Of a DNA stretch of 64,000 bases, positions 49,860-63,019 are shown piece by piece. This stretch comes from Glandiceps talaboti. Its lineage: Eukaryota > Hemichordata > Enteropneusta > Spengelidae. Position 1 is the first letter of the stretch. Each line of letters starts with the position of its first letter. A program made the position numbers and the translations under genes. Under the pieces are notes generated by a model. The model had not been told where the DNA came from, did not search any database, and saw nothing but the letters and a program-made list of their open reading frames with translations. The stretch spans positions 2,944,109 through 3,008,108 of the forward strand of contig NC_135567.1 of the NCBI RefSeq assembly GCF_964340395.1, in the 5' to 3' direction.

Positions 49860-50910
49860 AGAAGATAAACATGTCATAGATAACATAGCATGAATACTGC
49901 CTCAGACAAGTACGACAATTCTATTTTGTTCTTTTTTGTTGCTATTTTCGCATTGTTAAAGGGCAGAGATGCAGGGTGTAGATGATTGACAGTGTCCTGT
50001 ATATCTATTCTACAATATAGAGAACAATTTTTATAAATAATGACGATAACTACCTAAAACTTTATATTTTCAGAAATGCAAATTTGTGAATTTTATTGTC
50101 ATCGTGTCACCTTTGTCAAGTGACCCAAAAGGGATATGATCCATGATAATATGTGGTATACTTGATCCGCTAAATGTGAACGATAGTGTCGAGACATGCT
50201 ACGATATCTTCTTTGCAGCTTTCAATGACAGTATACCTCAGGAAACGAAAATATTCTGTTTGGTACATCTGTGATATGATCATTTTACTGAAACAGAAAG
50301 AAGATGCATGGCTGACGTTCCGTAAAACCAGTCAACACGTAGAATACGACCACTTCTCTCGCCTTAGAGCTGAAATGACCATCACTAAAATTCGTGCCAT
50401 AGTAAGCCTCGATTACAGTAATATTTTAATATTCAAAGTCTTCAATCTCGTAGGAAATTGCTGGATGCAGTCTTTTGATATAAATGTTTAAATTGCTCTT
50501 TTAACTCATAGTATATTGTTGCAATGTTCCGTTTCATGTGCCCCCTCCCCCAGGAATCGACGTTTCAATTCTGCTCAAAGGAAAAACTCGTTTTTACCTA
50601 GGACCCTCAATTTTGTCAATACCTTACAAAATACTGACATATGTTCCAGTCTCAGTACTTTTAGAAAAGATGTCCTAAATGAAATAGTTGATGTGTGAAT
50701 TTAACGAAATTTCAGTAATTTTATCTTCTTTTTATTTATTTTATTTGTATTTTTACTAGTTTTGTAAATATTGAATGTTTTTTAGGTTTTTTTTTCCAAT
50801 TTCAGAGTGTCTGTAAATAGGGTAATCCTGGAGTCATCTCAAAAAAGAGGTGATCACGTTTTTAGTGAAAATGTGATTGTTCAAATGGAGTTTGCAAGGT
50901 ACAGCATTAC
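49860..50910 (+). mobile_element. duplicated segment interrupted by a LINE lacking its RT core
   Basis: 49,860-50,150 and 50,870-50,910 align with the continuous 33.3-33.65 kb copy. Between them is an insertion of about 700 bp. Its first frame (50186-50491) has KQKEDAWLTFRKTSQHVEYD, typical of the linker between endonuclease and RT. Its second (50516-50698) has RRFNSAQRKNSFLPRTLNF ending in DVLNEIVDV, a LINE C-terminus. The RT domain is missing, so the element carries an internal deletion. Confidence 0.65.
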
Positions 50911-51044
50911 CAGTCCTTCATTGGATATTATCTGATCAATATACTATTCCTTAGTGGCACTGAGCAATAAAGGTTATGTTTTAAACGTGATGTCGACATG
51001 TTAAGGTTTCCGAAGACATAACAGCAAACACAGCGACGTCGACC

Positions 51045-51343
<299 letters not shown>

Positions 51344-51344
51344 A

Positions 51345-53970
51345 GTGATAACTCCATACACCTTCACTGTTTTATATGTAATGTCAGTGCATTCGACAGA
51401 CGGCATATATTTGGTACTAAAGGTCAGTAAGATAAGGGATCCATTCAGACTATTCGGTATCGCCAGCTAAACGTCGTCACTAAGGCATATCCGCTTTGAC
51501 CACCTATTACAACTTCATTCATTGAATGTTTGTTGTACATCACCCACCAGAACTTGAAAACAATAATTCATAAATGTGAAAATGTTTCTTGATATATAAC
51601 GATGCCAATATAAGTAGAATGAACTTTAGCAGACAGTTGACCGCCATTTATTTGCATGTATCATAAAATAATGCAACAGACTAGAACGACCTTAAAAAAT
51701 TGCCAAGACACTGGTGTGTAATTTTACACGTTCTGATTCTACAGGCGTACCAGACAATGTGAATTGATATAGGTAACGATACACTGTACTTACTAGTTCT
51801 CAGTTTTATCAGGGTGAAATACAATCTCGAAGAATTAAAATACGTTTTGTATTTGGGTTGATGGATTTAACTCGTATATCCTTTATTTTTTAAAGAAAGT
51901 GCAAACACAAATAAATAAATAAACTAGTCTTCACCTAATGACAACTAATTATTCATCAAATGGCTTGGTAATGTTATCTAAAGAAACTGAATTATAAAAA
52001 CTATCTAACTTAAATATTTAAAAGTGCAACATATACATCAACACAAGTAACAATGCTAGTACTTACAAAATGTACAATAATGAATGAAGCAACAAGTAAA
52101 TTTTATGACCCTACATTCAAGTTGAATATGTACTTCCTGTCGTTAATCAAAGTATATGTCATTACAAATACACCAGTCTGAATCACAATTCATAAAGTTA
52201 TGATATATATTATAAGTAAATACATTAGTTAATATTATGTCGTTATAAATAAGACGTACAATTATAAAATAAGTAGTGAGGGCAGTACGGTTTGCGATCA
52301 AACTGAATTAAAACTAGTATGGTATAACGAAGAAGCATGGTGCTGTGATGAATGCAGTGACGTCATAGCGAATAGAAATGTATAGATAAAAAGATATATG
52401 TGTAGCCTAAAAAGCTGACCAAATTCAACTTGTTTGTATACACTCAGGGAATTGTGGTAGTCTGAGATTTAATCCAACGGCACACTTCGTTTCTTAGTAT
52501 TAAACATGATTGGAAGCTATCTCTACGCGTCACCAGGACACTAAGACTAGCTTGACTGAAGCTTTATAAACTGACAAGTACGCCAGTGTATGTACGTCAC
52601 TGTACAGTAACTATTCATCTCCTTGTCACCTTTGACCCGGATGGACTCAACAAAACATACGGGGATTTCCCCAAAGATGTAAACAAATAATGACCTCTCT
52701 GAATACCCGTTCCTCTTTATTCGTACGGCATTTATTACTTTATGTTTATCATCAATCTATTTAATTCTAATTCCCACAAACTAACCATATAATTAAATAA
52801 ATGTTCATAAATGTCTACTGATAAAACATATTTCAGACGTCTCTTTCATGTCACGGACAGGTAGTAACTATTTCACAGCGATTATGTAGATGAACGAGTC
52901 TGTATATTCTCTGGTTATCATCATAAATGTATGATTTTTTATAGTCAATATATATGAATAACGACTAAGCCTACATGGCAGAATGGAATATAAAAACATC
53001 ATAATCAACGTGCAAAAACCTATATTTAGGATATGTACACTGTTGTTACTCACTGTTTAAAGTGGCCATATGGATGAGGCTTTGGTATTTATTTTTTATT
53101 TTTAATGTATAAAACATTTTATCACGGCTTCATGTTAGAGAAGAACAATGTATCGATTGATCGTCATCACGAATACACCTCAACTACATTACAATACTAA
53201 TATTTAATAGTCGACACAATTGGTATACAAAGACAGTTAGATGAAGATGAGTGGTTTTGAAGACATTTGAACAGACCGGTATGACAATAATTTTACATGA
53301 AATTATTCAGTCTATTTGGTTTTACCCACTTTACAACCTGATTGATCATGGCCACTTTAACACCGCTAGTTTCATTTATTAGCAGTGTTCCAAAATAGAT
53401 CAATAATGAAAATAAGCATTTTAGTTCATTTATGTAGACAGATGTTTTCACGTGACACTGGGAAATGTTGTTATTACTCTCTCGCGTGTGTTATTATTGA
53501 CAATCTATTACTAAAGGACATTGACAGCGCCCTCAACTATAATGTGGCGTCTGTCCACACACTTTCCAATACATGTTAGTCACGTGATTTCTACTACATT
53601 TATCTCTATACAAATCACAGGTATTGCGCCTCCTTTTATTACCCATCTTAATTACCCAAATGAAAGATATTTTATCTGTTTGGCATAATTTCTGTAACAC
53701 ATAGTGAAATTATTTACTTGCAAATGAATTTTTTGCACTGGTTTATTGTAAGCACAAATTGTTTGTTTCTAGTTCAGGGTCGCCCATTTGTAATGGTTAG
53801 CTGACCTGATACATATTGAAAGTTAACCCGTAGCATAACTTTCATTACCATTACAGGAACTGTTGTGATAGACTTTCGCTCCACTTGTGACTGCAATTGT
53901 TATACACCCAACACTTACAGCAAACTATTTCAGCGTTCTCAATTAGTATCATTAACGACCATTTCACACT
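51345..53970. other. non-coding, one repeated block
   Basis: At 52,530-52,640 lies the fourth copy of the AGACTAGCTTGACTGA ... AACTATTCATC block with the DR1-like TCACCTTTGACCC (52626-52638). No exon supported. Confidence 0.4.
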
Positions 53971-54299
<329 letters not shown>

Positions 54300-54309
54300 T
54301 GAAAGATAA

Positions 54310-54870
54310 GACAGTTATTTGTATGTTTTAACACATTTTATTCCACCATAAAAATCATGTACAGACAAAAACATCTGCCATCTAGTCGAGATATATTGCA
54401 AATAAAGAAATCATTACAAGAACTCTTTCAATGTGCCAATGTAATGTCTATCACAGATTTGAATGGATCCAGAGGATAGCTTGTATACAGAGTTTCTTAT
54501 CAACTCAGCTATCAACTAACTGGAGATTACAATATGCAAATATAAGTGTTTCGAGGTTGATTCAATGAGCAATATAGACTAAAGGCGTATAACGGGGTTG
54601 TAGTCAAATAAAAGACTTAGGGGACCATTTCTTTGGATCTTTGAACCCAAATATATTTTTAATCTTTAAATTTCTATATCAAATATTGTGCCAAATTGCT
54701 TCATTAAAACTCCAACCAGTGTAACTAAACAAGTACAGATTCATTCACATATGATTAATCTAAAATAAATATCCAATACCGGGTTTGTCATATGCTGTCA
54801 TCTACTAGCACTTGTCATGACGTCACACTAGTTGTCACAAATGCCTAGAGTACATTGCTACATTAAATCA
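54310..54870 (-). repeat. segmental duplicate, counterpart of 35.64-36.23 kb; possible transcript 3' end
   Basis: Matches the 35.6 kb copy (see there). A minus-strand AATAAA lies at about 54,336. If this is the polyadenylation site of the gene at 57.6-63.4 kb, its 3' UTR would be about 3.2 kb long, including a transposon. This is an inference. Confidence 0.5.
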
Positions 54871-55420
54871 ATTATTCAAAACTAAATTTTAATGATATGC
54901 GAATTCTACACAACAATTAAATTCAATGCATGTTAATAAATAAACCTAACACAAAATAAATAAAAAGTTTCAAATGCATAACATTTTCTGCATACAATGT
55001 TTTTTCACCCGGTGACTTGTACATAATATTGCAGCCAAGATCAGACTTTTGTTTCGTATAGAAAAAAAAATGAAATTTACTAACGTGTACTTTTCAAAAT
55101 ACTTGAAGTTGTGTCATTACAATCAGACATGCAGTCGTAGAAATAGTTTCCAAAACTCTGTGTGTTTCTATAATTTACATGCTTCCATGTCAGTTATTTG
55201 CATAACCTTTTCAAATAAAGGCCAACATGTTGATTTAGAAATACTATCTTGGAATTTCAAGTCGATAAAAAACAGTCAAAAAGAGTTTGTTCATGTGTAT
55301 GTTCACAAAACATTTCTTTCGTTTTTCATGGTTAAACAAATTTGTTTTGCTTTTATTTGTAAAAGTAAATTTGTGTTCAAACTAAGGCATATATCTTTAC
55401 GACGTTGTTTAGTTTTTGTG

Positions 55421-56124
55421 TTCCTTTGAACCCTAAGCTCCCCAGCGTAACGTGACGTATACCCTGAGCTCCCCAGGGTAACTGTTCCGAAATATCATAT
55501 TCTTTCTGAAATCATATTTGTCTGCCCGTATATATTTTTTTAGTTGTAAACATGAATAAATGATAAATAAATGATAAAAACTGACTGTCCAACCTATAGG
55601 GGAGGGAAAAATTTTCTCCTTTGAGCTCCAGTATGTCCCCTTCCATTGCCACACCCCCTGCCACGCCCACCTCCCCTACCACGACCCCCTCCCTCTGCCA
55701 CACCCTCTGCCAACAGGTGCTAGGTCGAAATTATCATCGTCTGAAACATTTGAAGTAGCTGAATCAACGTGGCAGAAATCGCCGTTTACACTAGAATGCT
55801 CACTTGATAAATCACTATCATGGCCATAATTGTTACCGTGCACATTTTCCTCATCCGAACTCAGCACATCTTGCAGCACTTGAGCATTTGTAATACATCT
55901 ACGAGGCATTTTTGAAGAGCAAGGTCCGATAAAGTAATACACAGCGACGTTAACAATGGCGGCACTGTACGTCATCACTATGTTTGGATGCCAAACACGT
56001 GTAGTAACGGGTTGTTTGATTGGCTGTTATATTGCTAGGCGATACGGCCGGTATACCGGCCTTTCGGATATAAAGTCAAACTCCAATAGGCCGGTATACC
56101 GGCCTTTAGGGTTCAAAGGGTTAA
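55421..56124 (-). mobile_element. piggyBac-like deletion derivative
   Basis: The right end reads, on the minus strand, TTAACCCTTTGAACCCTAAA (from 56124); the left end has CCTTTGAACCCTAA at 55423. TTAA and CCCTTTG are the piggyBac target and terminus. Inside, a minus-strand frame from ATG at 55909 gives MPRRCITNAQVLQDVLSSDE, an acidic serine-rich region and DDDNFDLAPVGRGCGRGRG, the usual N-terminal layout of piggyBac transposases; the catalytic domain is missing. Two copies of the 16-bp palindrome GGCCGGTATACCGGCC lie at 56046-56061 and 56089-56104 near the right end. Confidence 0.75.
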
Positions 56125-57593
56125 TTTGAAGATTTGGTTTATTTACACTCATTTCTGCAACTGCTCATCCTACGATGAAAATGATTTGATTTTGATTTTG
56201 ATGGTGACAAAGTAAGGAATACAAATGAGAGAATAAGAAAATATTGTGTAATGAACAATCAACCTTGTAGTCTTGTACTGGCGCATAAGTATTTTTGTTG
56301 CAATGGAAATAGCAGTAGAAAATGTTTAACATTCAAATTGACGGTTGGAAAAAAAGTCAATATTTCTAATAAGAAAGTAAGTCGAACTATATGGATATAT
56401 AGTAGTAACACTATCAGTGAAGACATAAACAGAAAAATAAGCAAACATATGAACAAGTAAACAAATAACATACCAACATAGACTGAGCCCATTTATAGTA
56501 CTGTGTTGAATTTCTTTTGTTGGGAAAAGTTTTATAGGAGCAATCTCCTATATAAAATGAGTAACAGCACCTGGTAATTGCAGTTGAATAGCTCGATCTC
56601 TTAGTCCAGAGAGTGCTGACAATCACGCATAGATATTGTCGGAGTAACTGTCCCAGCAGACAGATCACCCGATTTGGCAGTGTAGGAGAGTCTGTAGACC
56701 GGTTGGATAATTTAACGGTCAAAGGTCATCAACGCTGACTACACTTGATGTACATAGTTACTATGGTGATGAACTATAATGACGATGTTATTTACTGAAG
56801 AAGTGTGGAGGTGGTATCATCATTGTTCTACTGAAGTCGAGGAACGACACATGATTGACAAACGAATTTCAACAGTTCAAATCAGCAATGCGACTGAATA
56901 GCTCCAATCATACATGATGTGTTACTTGCGATCATAGAATGGAAAGGTCGAGTAGCAGTCCGTCCCGTTCCCTTCGTTCACAAAAGCGTCTATGCATGTT
57001 TCTGCGGTCGACGGCTAGCAGTCACGGATGGTAGAACCGGACGTTATTACTGGTTTAGTTTGTACAGTAAAGTTCGTCAATGGAATATATGTAGTAACGG
57101 CAACAACTCAGGGCAAACATTCGTGGACTGTACTGCTTGTATAGTTCGCGTGATGTTTGTTAAGAACTTGTATTGTGAAGGAAAAGTTGTACAAATTATT
57201 CCGGTGTTATATCCTGGTTAATAATGTATACTGATTTGTCAAATTACTTCTTGAAAATAAGTAAAATAAGTAAGAAAAATGTAGTGTAGTTAGTTAAGTT
57301 GGCTTTAGAAACCATACCATATTATGATAGTATACACATAAAATTTAAACCGAATAAATGTGTTTTGAAACAAAAAAATCCATGGTTGATTTACTTTTAC
57401 TTATACTGGACGTTCTTTCTAGCCATAGTGTATTACAGTATTATATTAAACGAACATTTACACTGACAGATATTATCACACTTTGTAATATGGTACACTA
57501 CTTTCTATTTTCTTGGGAACAAATAATGTATTATATACATAACCTTACAAAAAGGTAGAACGAAAATGAACTGTCAACGTACCATTTAGCTGA
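56125..57593 (-). other. non-coding; putative 3' UTR of the domain gene
   Basis: Lies between the stop codon at 57594 and the piggyBac-like element. Several random frames, no recognised product. Confidence 0.35.
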
Positions 57594-57679
57594 CTATATG
57601 ATGCATGTCACCATGACAACAACAGAAGCACCGAACATGGTTAGGACACTTCCTATGACACTGCTACCCCCATTGCCAC
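57594..57679 (-). CDS. last exon: Gly/Ser linker and hydrophobic C-terminal tail (GPI signal-like)
   Basis: Acceptor TTTCAAATTCCAG, entry in phase 1 (G from the previous exon plus GT makes Gly), then 27 codons to TAG at 57594-57596. The residues are GNGGSSVIGSVLTMFGASVV followed by a hydrophobic end VMVTCII. A small-residue cluster, then about 20 hydrophobic residues at the very C-terminus with no cytoplasmic tail, is the classic GPI-anchor signal; a tail-anchored membrane segment is the alternative. It makes the product a likely outer-surface protein. Confidence 0.7.
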
Positions 57680-58054
57680 CTGGAATTTGAAAGTGATAAA
57701 ACTATATAATTTTAAATAGTTACAAATAAAAGGAAGTTTTGAACATGAATTCTTTAACATTACAGTTATTACGAAAATACCGATAAAAAGGCGTACGTTG
57801 ATTTGAAATAGATACTACTGGATATAAAAGTGTTTGCTATTTGACGTGTTTCAGGTTTCCCTTCTTGAACAGTTAATGAATTACTACTGCACAGCTGTAG
57901 CGGGATTGACAACATTCTGCATACATGTTACAAATCAAACAACACATTCAAATGTAGCTATAACAACAACAGCAACAACACATTTTGATCACTACATTTG
58001 ATTTCTTTATATTTTGACTAACATTTAAAACTATGTAAGTTGAATTTGTTTTAC

Positions 58055-58453
58055 CTGAACAATCCTTGTTGGTAATGGTGAGATCGATACATACAGTAGA
58101 ATCCCCTGGTACTACTTTGATACAAAGTTTGGTGTAGGTGTTACAGTCAGCTTCATCCTTTATCTTTATGCTAGCAGTCATACCAGTTGTCAAACCTTTA
58201 CTAGCAGTACCATCAGCATTGGCAGGGACAGAAGTTGGTGCACCTGTGACGTCAATAGCAGTAGATAGTTTTGCTCCAGTGGCAGACAGATCAGCATTGT
58301 CAGATAAGTACAGTTTGTAGGATGTGATGGAAACGACAGATGTTTCAGCACTCAGCAGAGCAGCGTCAAAGGTTATGGTGGTGGCAGTTTTATGAGTCAA
58401 TTTGTACCCAGAAGGACCCGTGACAGAGAACGAGCCAGCTTTAAAGCCAGCAC
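58055..58453 (-). CDS. domain exon 5 (divergent four-cysteine domain)
   Basis: 399 bp, phase 1-1; acceptor TGTCTTCAG, donor TTCAG/GTAAAA. Starts GAGFKAGSFSVTGPSGYKL. It is divergent but keeps the plan of its neighbours: NADLSATGAKLS matches VNFKASGITKS, and the four cysteines are kept (DCNTYTKLC, STVC, KDC). As the membrane-proximal repeat it may be the oldest copy. Alternating polar and hydrophobic residues suggest a beta-sandwich; no named family recognised. Confidence 0.75.
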
Positions 58454-59356
58454 CTGAAGACAAATAACATTCATTATATGGGGTTTTGTGAGAAAATGCA
58501 GAGAAACAAATGTTATGTCAATGACAATTGATCTATTTTTTCTGATAACTCATGCTTTAGCAATATTTTGACCTTCTCATATAATGATAGCTCATGTGTG
58601 TGTCAAAGAAACATTTGCAAATTCTTGTCCGATTGTAGTGATCCTAAGTTTTGGTAAATAAGTAAATCCACACAGAAGTTGTCATCTTAATATGCCCGAG
58701 AAAGGACTAAATACGAATTATGTTATCTGTTGAAGCCCTAGTTCACAAAATCATTTGAAGTTCTCTTTACCCAACCTTTATGCATATATATTATCACATA
58801 ACCACTTTTCGAAATACCATGGTTCAATTGAACATGAAATTTTACCAATAGAAATTACACAAATATGAAGGGATATTGAAGGCTGTTATACAAACAATGT
58901 CATCATATTGAAATATTGAAATGTAGAATAACTTGTAGCTGGTCAGTTTAGTTTGAAAAATTCTTCATTTCTCCATTCATCTGCTATTCTTGCTAAATCC
59001 ATTTTAGAACGTTCGGCAATAACAAAAAACGAAAATAAATTCATTTAAGCATTACAATGATATTATGTCAGATACATCAATGTTACAATGAACAATTATC
59101 ATATATTGCTATAAAACTTGTATAACATCAGTCGGTTTAATTTCGGAGAATGGTAATTATATCTGTAAAAATAATCTAGGACAATTTATTTTAATGTGTT
59201 TTTAATCAACTCAGTGAGAAAATTATGTTATTAAAAACAGTATTGATTAAGTTTAATGTAGATAATACCAATGCCACTTTATATTCTCGGGTATGGTTTT
59301 GAAAATATGAACTACGAAATAAAATGATCGATTTGGGAAATTAATGTTGGCATTAC

Positions 59357-59779
59357 CTTCACATAACTTTGTTCCAGCACCAGTAGCAGTACTACCAAAT
59401 GGTAGGCAACCAAAATCATTGGTATCAGTAGTATCATCAGTTGCAGTGACAACAACACATACGTGTGTATATGCTTTACAGTTGGTTGCATCAATTGTTA
59501 AATCTACTGTCTGATCGGCAATGAAGGTTTTGACATCAGTGGAACCAGCTGCCACGGTAATCGCTGAAGTAAACGTCTTCTCCACTACAGCAGATTTTGT
59601 TATTCCACTGGCTTTAAAATTGACATTATTGGTAAAGTAGACGCCAATCTTTGTGACAGGTCTGTCACTACTTCCGGGTACCGTTAACCCCAGTGTGATG
59701 GTGATAGTCTGTGCCGACCCACCTGCTGTATAGGTTACACTGGCTGCATTGGAAATGGAGGTTGATGCTACTGACACAT
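59357..59779 (-). CDS. domain exon 4 (b-type)
   Basis: 423 bp, exactly 141 codons in phase 1-1; acceptor TTGGATAG, donor GAAG/GTAATG. Residues: SVASTSISNAASVTYTAGG, LTVPGSSDRPVTKIGVYF, FKASGITKSAVVEKTF, then NCKAYTHVC, DFGCLPFG and KLCEG with the four cysteines. Type b is marked by PGSSDRP. The C-terminal end (DDTTDTND, GSTATGAG) is unique to this copy. Confidence 0.85.
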
Positions 59780-60579
59780 CTATCCAAAAAAATTACATTT
59801 AAGAAACATTTTTTAGAACGTCGTTGAGATTGATTGAAGGATATAATTATTAAAGTAGTATGATCGGCGAGTTTTTAAACAGTGTATTGTCATAAATACA
59901 ACTTAGTAATCATTGCATACCAGGAGACATTAATTTAAATTACTACAGGTATTGGTTAGGTGACATTAAAATAACAATATGAACGAAATCGAAACAGCAC
60001 AATGTCTTTAATCATATTGACAGGCCAAACCACGTTTGATCTTCAATGAAGGATATAATAATGTTGAAATAAATTTTAAAATACTTATTTTCAAACATTT
60101 CTTGAATCATATACAATATGAATTATCCAAAGTCTAACAAACATTTGAAGGTCAAATACTAGACTTCCAAACTTGTTTTCAAATTTTATTCGTTTGTTCG
60201 TTTTATAGTTGTGGTGTAATCTGTTGAATTTGGTGAAAAGAGTTGGTGTTAATATAAAGGGAAAATATGCAATACAAGTTCAAAGTCTTCGTTTGAGTTT
60301 GTTGAATAAAAAGGTCAATCCAGCTACAGAGAATATACATTGGGATGTTGAAAGGTCAGAAGTTGAGAGGAGTTTTATATGATTTCAATAACAAAGAACA
60401 TGATACATATAATTCTACAGTCAATGATTACAAGAGTAGTTCGCATTTTCAAATAGTTTTGCATCTTAAAGATGCCTATGTTTGACATATGAACATACAT
60501 TATCGTCTTGATATGCATTATTATGTCTCCAAATATATTGATGAGACTTAGAACTTGAGTCAATTAAAGTGTGCATTAC

Positions 60580-60999
60580 CTTTGCAGTCCTTTGTTCCAG
60601 CTTCAGTACCAACAGTTGTACCGAAAGGTAGACAACCAAAGTCATTGGAGTCATCTATATCACCAGTTGCAGTGATAACAACGCATACATGTGTATAATC
60701 TGCACAGTTGGTTGCATCCATAGTTAAATCTACTGTCTGATCGGCAATGAAGCTTTTGTCATCAGTGGAACCAGCTGCCACGGTAATCGCTGAACCAAAT
60801 GTGTTCGTCACGGCAGTAGATTTTGTTATTCCACTGGCTTTAAAGTCAACATTATTGGTGAAGTATACGTCTATCTTTGTGACACTTTCATCAGTAGGTA
60901 CTGTTAATCCCAGTGTGATGCTGATGGTCTGTGCCGATCCACCAGATGTGTAGATTACACTGGCTGCATTGGAAATTGAGGTTGACGCTACGGCCACAT
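60580..60999 (-). CDS. domain exon 3 (a-type)
   Basis: 420 bp, 140 codons, phase 1-1; acceptor GGACAG, donor AAAG/GTAATG. AVASTSISNAASVIYTSGG, then the short loop VPTDESVTK, FKASGITKSTAVTNTF, NCADYTHVC, DFGCLPFG and KDCKG. Type a is marked by AVAST, VIYTSGG and TNTFGSA. Confidence 0.85.
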
Positions 61000-61776
61000 C
61001 TGTCCAAAGAAAAGGAAATTAAGATAAAAAAAAATAATTTAAAGTCACAGATTCATTGAGGGAAATAATTTCACAGCTAGCAAATATTTACGTTGTGAGT
61101 TAGTGTATGGTATTAAATACAACTTAAATAATTTGACGTGCGTTTAAAGCTAAATATTACAGGTAATGGTGAGTTATCATTAAATAACAATATCAACGAA
61201 AACCAATCAACAGCATATTGACATGGCAAACTATGTTTGATGTTCAATAAAGCTGAGAACACTTTACATATGGATTTTAAAATACTTCAAGACTTTGTTA
61301 AATATGATAAAGCTAAATAATCCAAACTCTAACACACATTTCATGGATATATACCGAGATGTTTACTCAGATTTTCCAAACTTGTGTCCATAGCTTTTTT
61401 TTGCTCGCTTTATAGTTGCAGTGTAATCAGTTAATATTGGTGATAATTGGTCTTAATATAAAAGAAAAAAATGATACAAATGTCAGAGTCAGAGTTTGAG
61501 TTTGTTGAAAACAAAATAATTGAACTGCATAGTATGTGTGCTGAGATGTTGGGAGGTCAGAACATGAGGAATATTATTTGACTTTGAAAATAATATACTC
61601 GATAACAATGTTGCTACAATAAATAATTACAACAAAAGTTGATTTTTTAAATTAGTTGTGCATTTAGATGAGGCCAGTATTTAATATTTGAACGTACAGT
61701 ATCAACTAGTTATGCATTATTATACCCTAAAGATATTATGTGACTTAGAATTCGACGTTTTTATTATTTAAGTTAC

Positions 61777-62202
61777 CTTTACAGTCCTTTCTTCCAGCTC
61801 CAGTACCAACAGTTGTACCGAAAGGTAGACAACCAAAGTCATTGGAGTCATCTATATCACCAGTTGCTGTGATAACAACGCATACATGTGTATAATCTGC
61901 ACAGTTGGTTGCATCCATAGTTAAATCTACTGTCTGATCGGCAATGAAGGTTTTGACATCAGTGGAACCAGCTGTCACGGTAATCGCTGAAGTAAACGTC
62001 TTCTCCACTACAGCAGATTTTGTTATTCCACTGGCTTTAAAATTGACATTATTGGTAAAGTAGACGCCAATCTTTGTGACAGGTCTGTCACTACTTCCGG
62101 GTACCGTTAACCCCAGTGTGATGGTGATAGTCTGTGCCGACCCACCTGCTGTATAGGTTACACTGGCTGCATTGGAAATGGAAGTTGATGCTACTGACAC
62201 AT
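61777..62202 (-). CDS. domain exon 2 (mosaic: b-type start, a-type end)
   Basis: 426 bp, 142 codons, phase 1-1; acceptor GGATAG, donor AAAG/GTAACT. The first about 100 residues are essentially those of exon 4 (PGSSDRP, SAVVEKTFTSAIT), but from about DLTMDATNCADY on it follows exon 3 (ITATGDIDDSND, GTTVGTG, KDCKG). This is a sign of gene conversion or unequal exchange between repeats. Confidence 0.85.
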
Positions 62203-63019
62203 CTATCCAAAGAAATTACATTTAAGAAACATTTTTTTAGAACGTCGTTGAGATTGATTGAAGGATATAATTATTAAAGTAGTATAATCGGCGAGTTTTT
62301 AAACAGTGTATTGTCATAAATACAACTTAGTAATCATTGCATACCAGGAGACATTAATTTAAATTACTACATATAATTTACAGGTATTGGTTAGGTGACA
62401 TTAAAATAACAATATGAACGAAATCGAAACAGCACAATGTCTTTAATCATATTGACAGGCCAAACCACGTTTGATCTTCAATGAAGGATATAATAATGTT
62501 GAAATAAATTTTAAAATACTTATTTTCAAACATTTCTTGAATCATATACAATATGAATTATCCAAAGTCTAACAAACATTTGAAGGTCAAATACTAGACT
62601 TCCAAACTTGTTTTCAAATTTTATTCGTTTGTTCGTTTTATAGTTGTGGTGTAATCTGTTGAATTTGGTGAAAAGAGTTGGTGTTAATATAAAGGGAAAA
62701 TATGCAATACAAGTTCAAAGTCTTCGTTTGAGTTTGTTGAATAAAAAGGTCAATCCAGCTGCAGAGAATATACACTGGGATGTTGAAAGGTCAGAAGTTG
62801 AGAGGAGTTTTATATGATTTCAATAACAAATTTAAGAACATGATACATATAATTCTACAGTCAATGATTACAAGAGTAGTTCGCATTTTCAAATAGTTTT
62901 GCATCTTAAAGATGCCTATGTTTGACATATGAACATACATTATCGTCTTGATAAGCATTATTATGTCTCCAAATATATTGGTGAGACTTAGAACTTGAGT
63001 CAATTAAAGTGTGCATTAC

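Noticed and set aside
55049-55429. 126-codon plus-strand frame
   Set aside because: Low-complexity hydrophobic and lysine mix, no motif; it ends at the piggyBac-like terminus and is probably chance.
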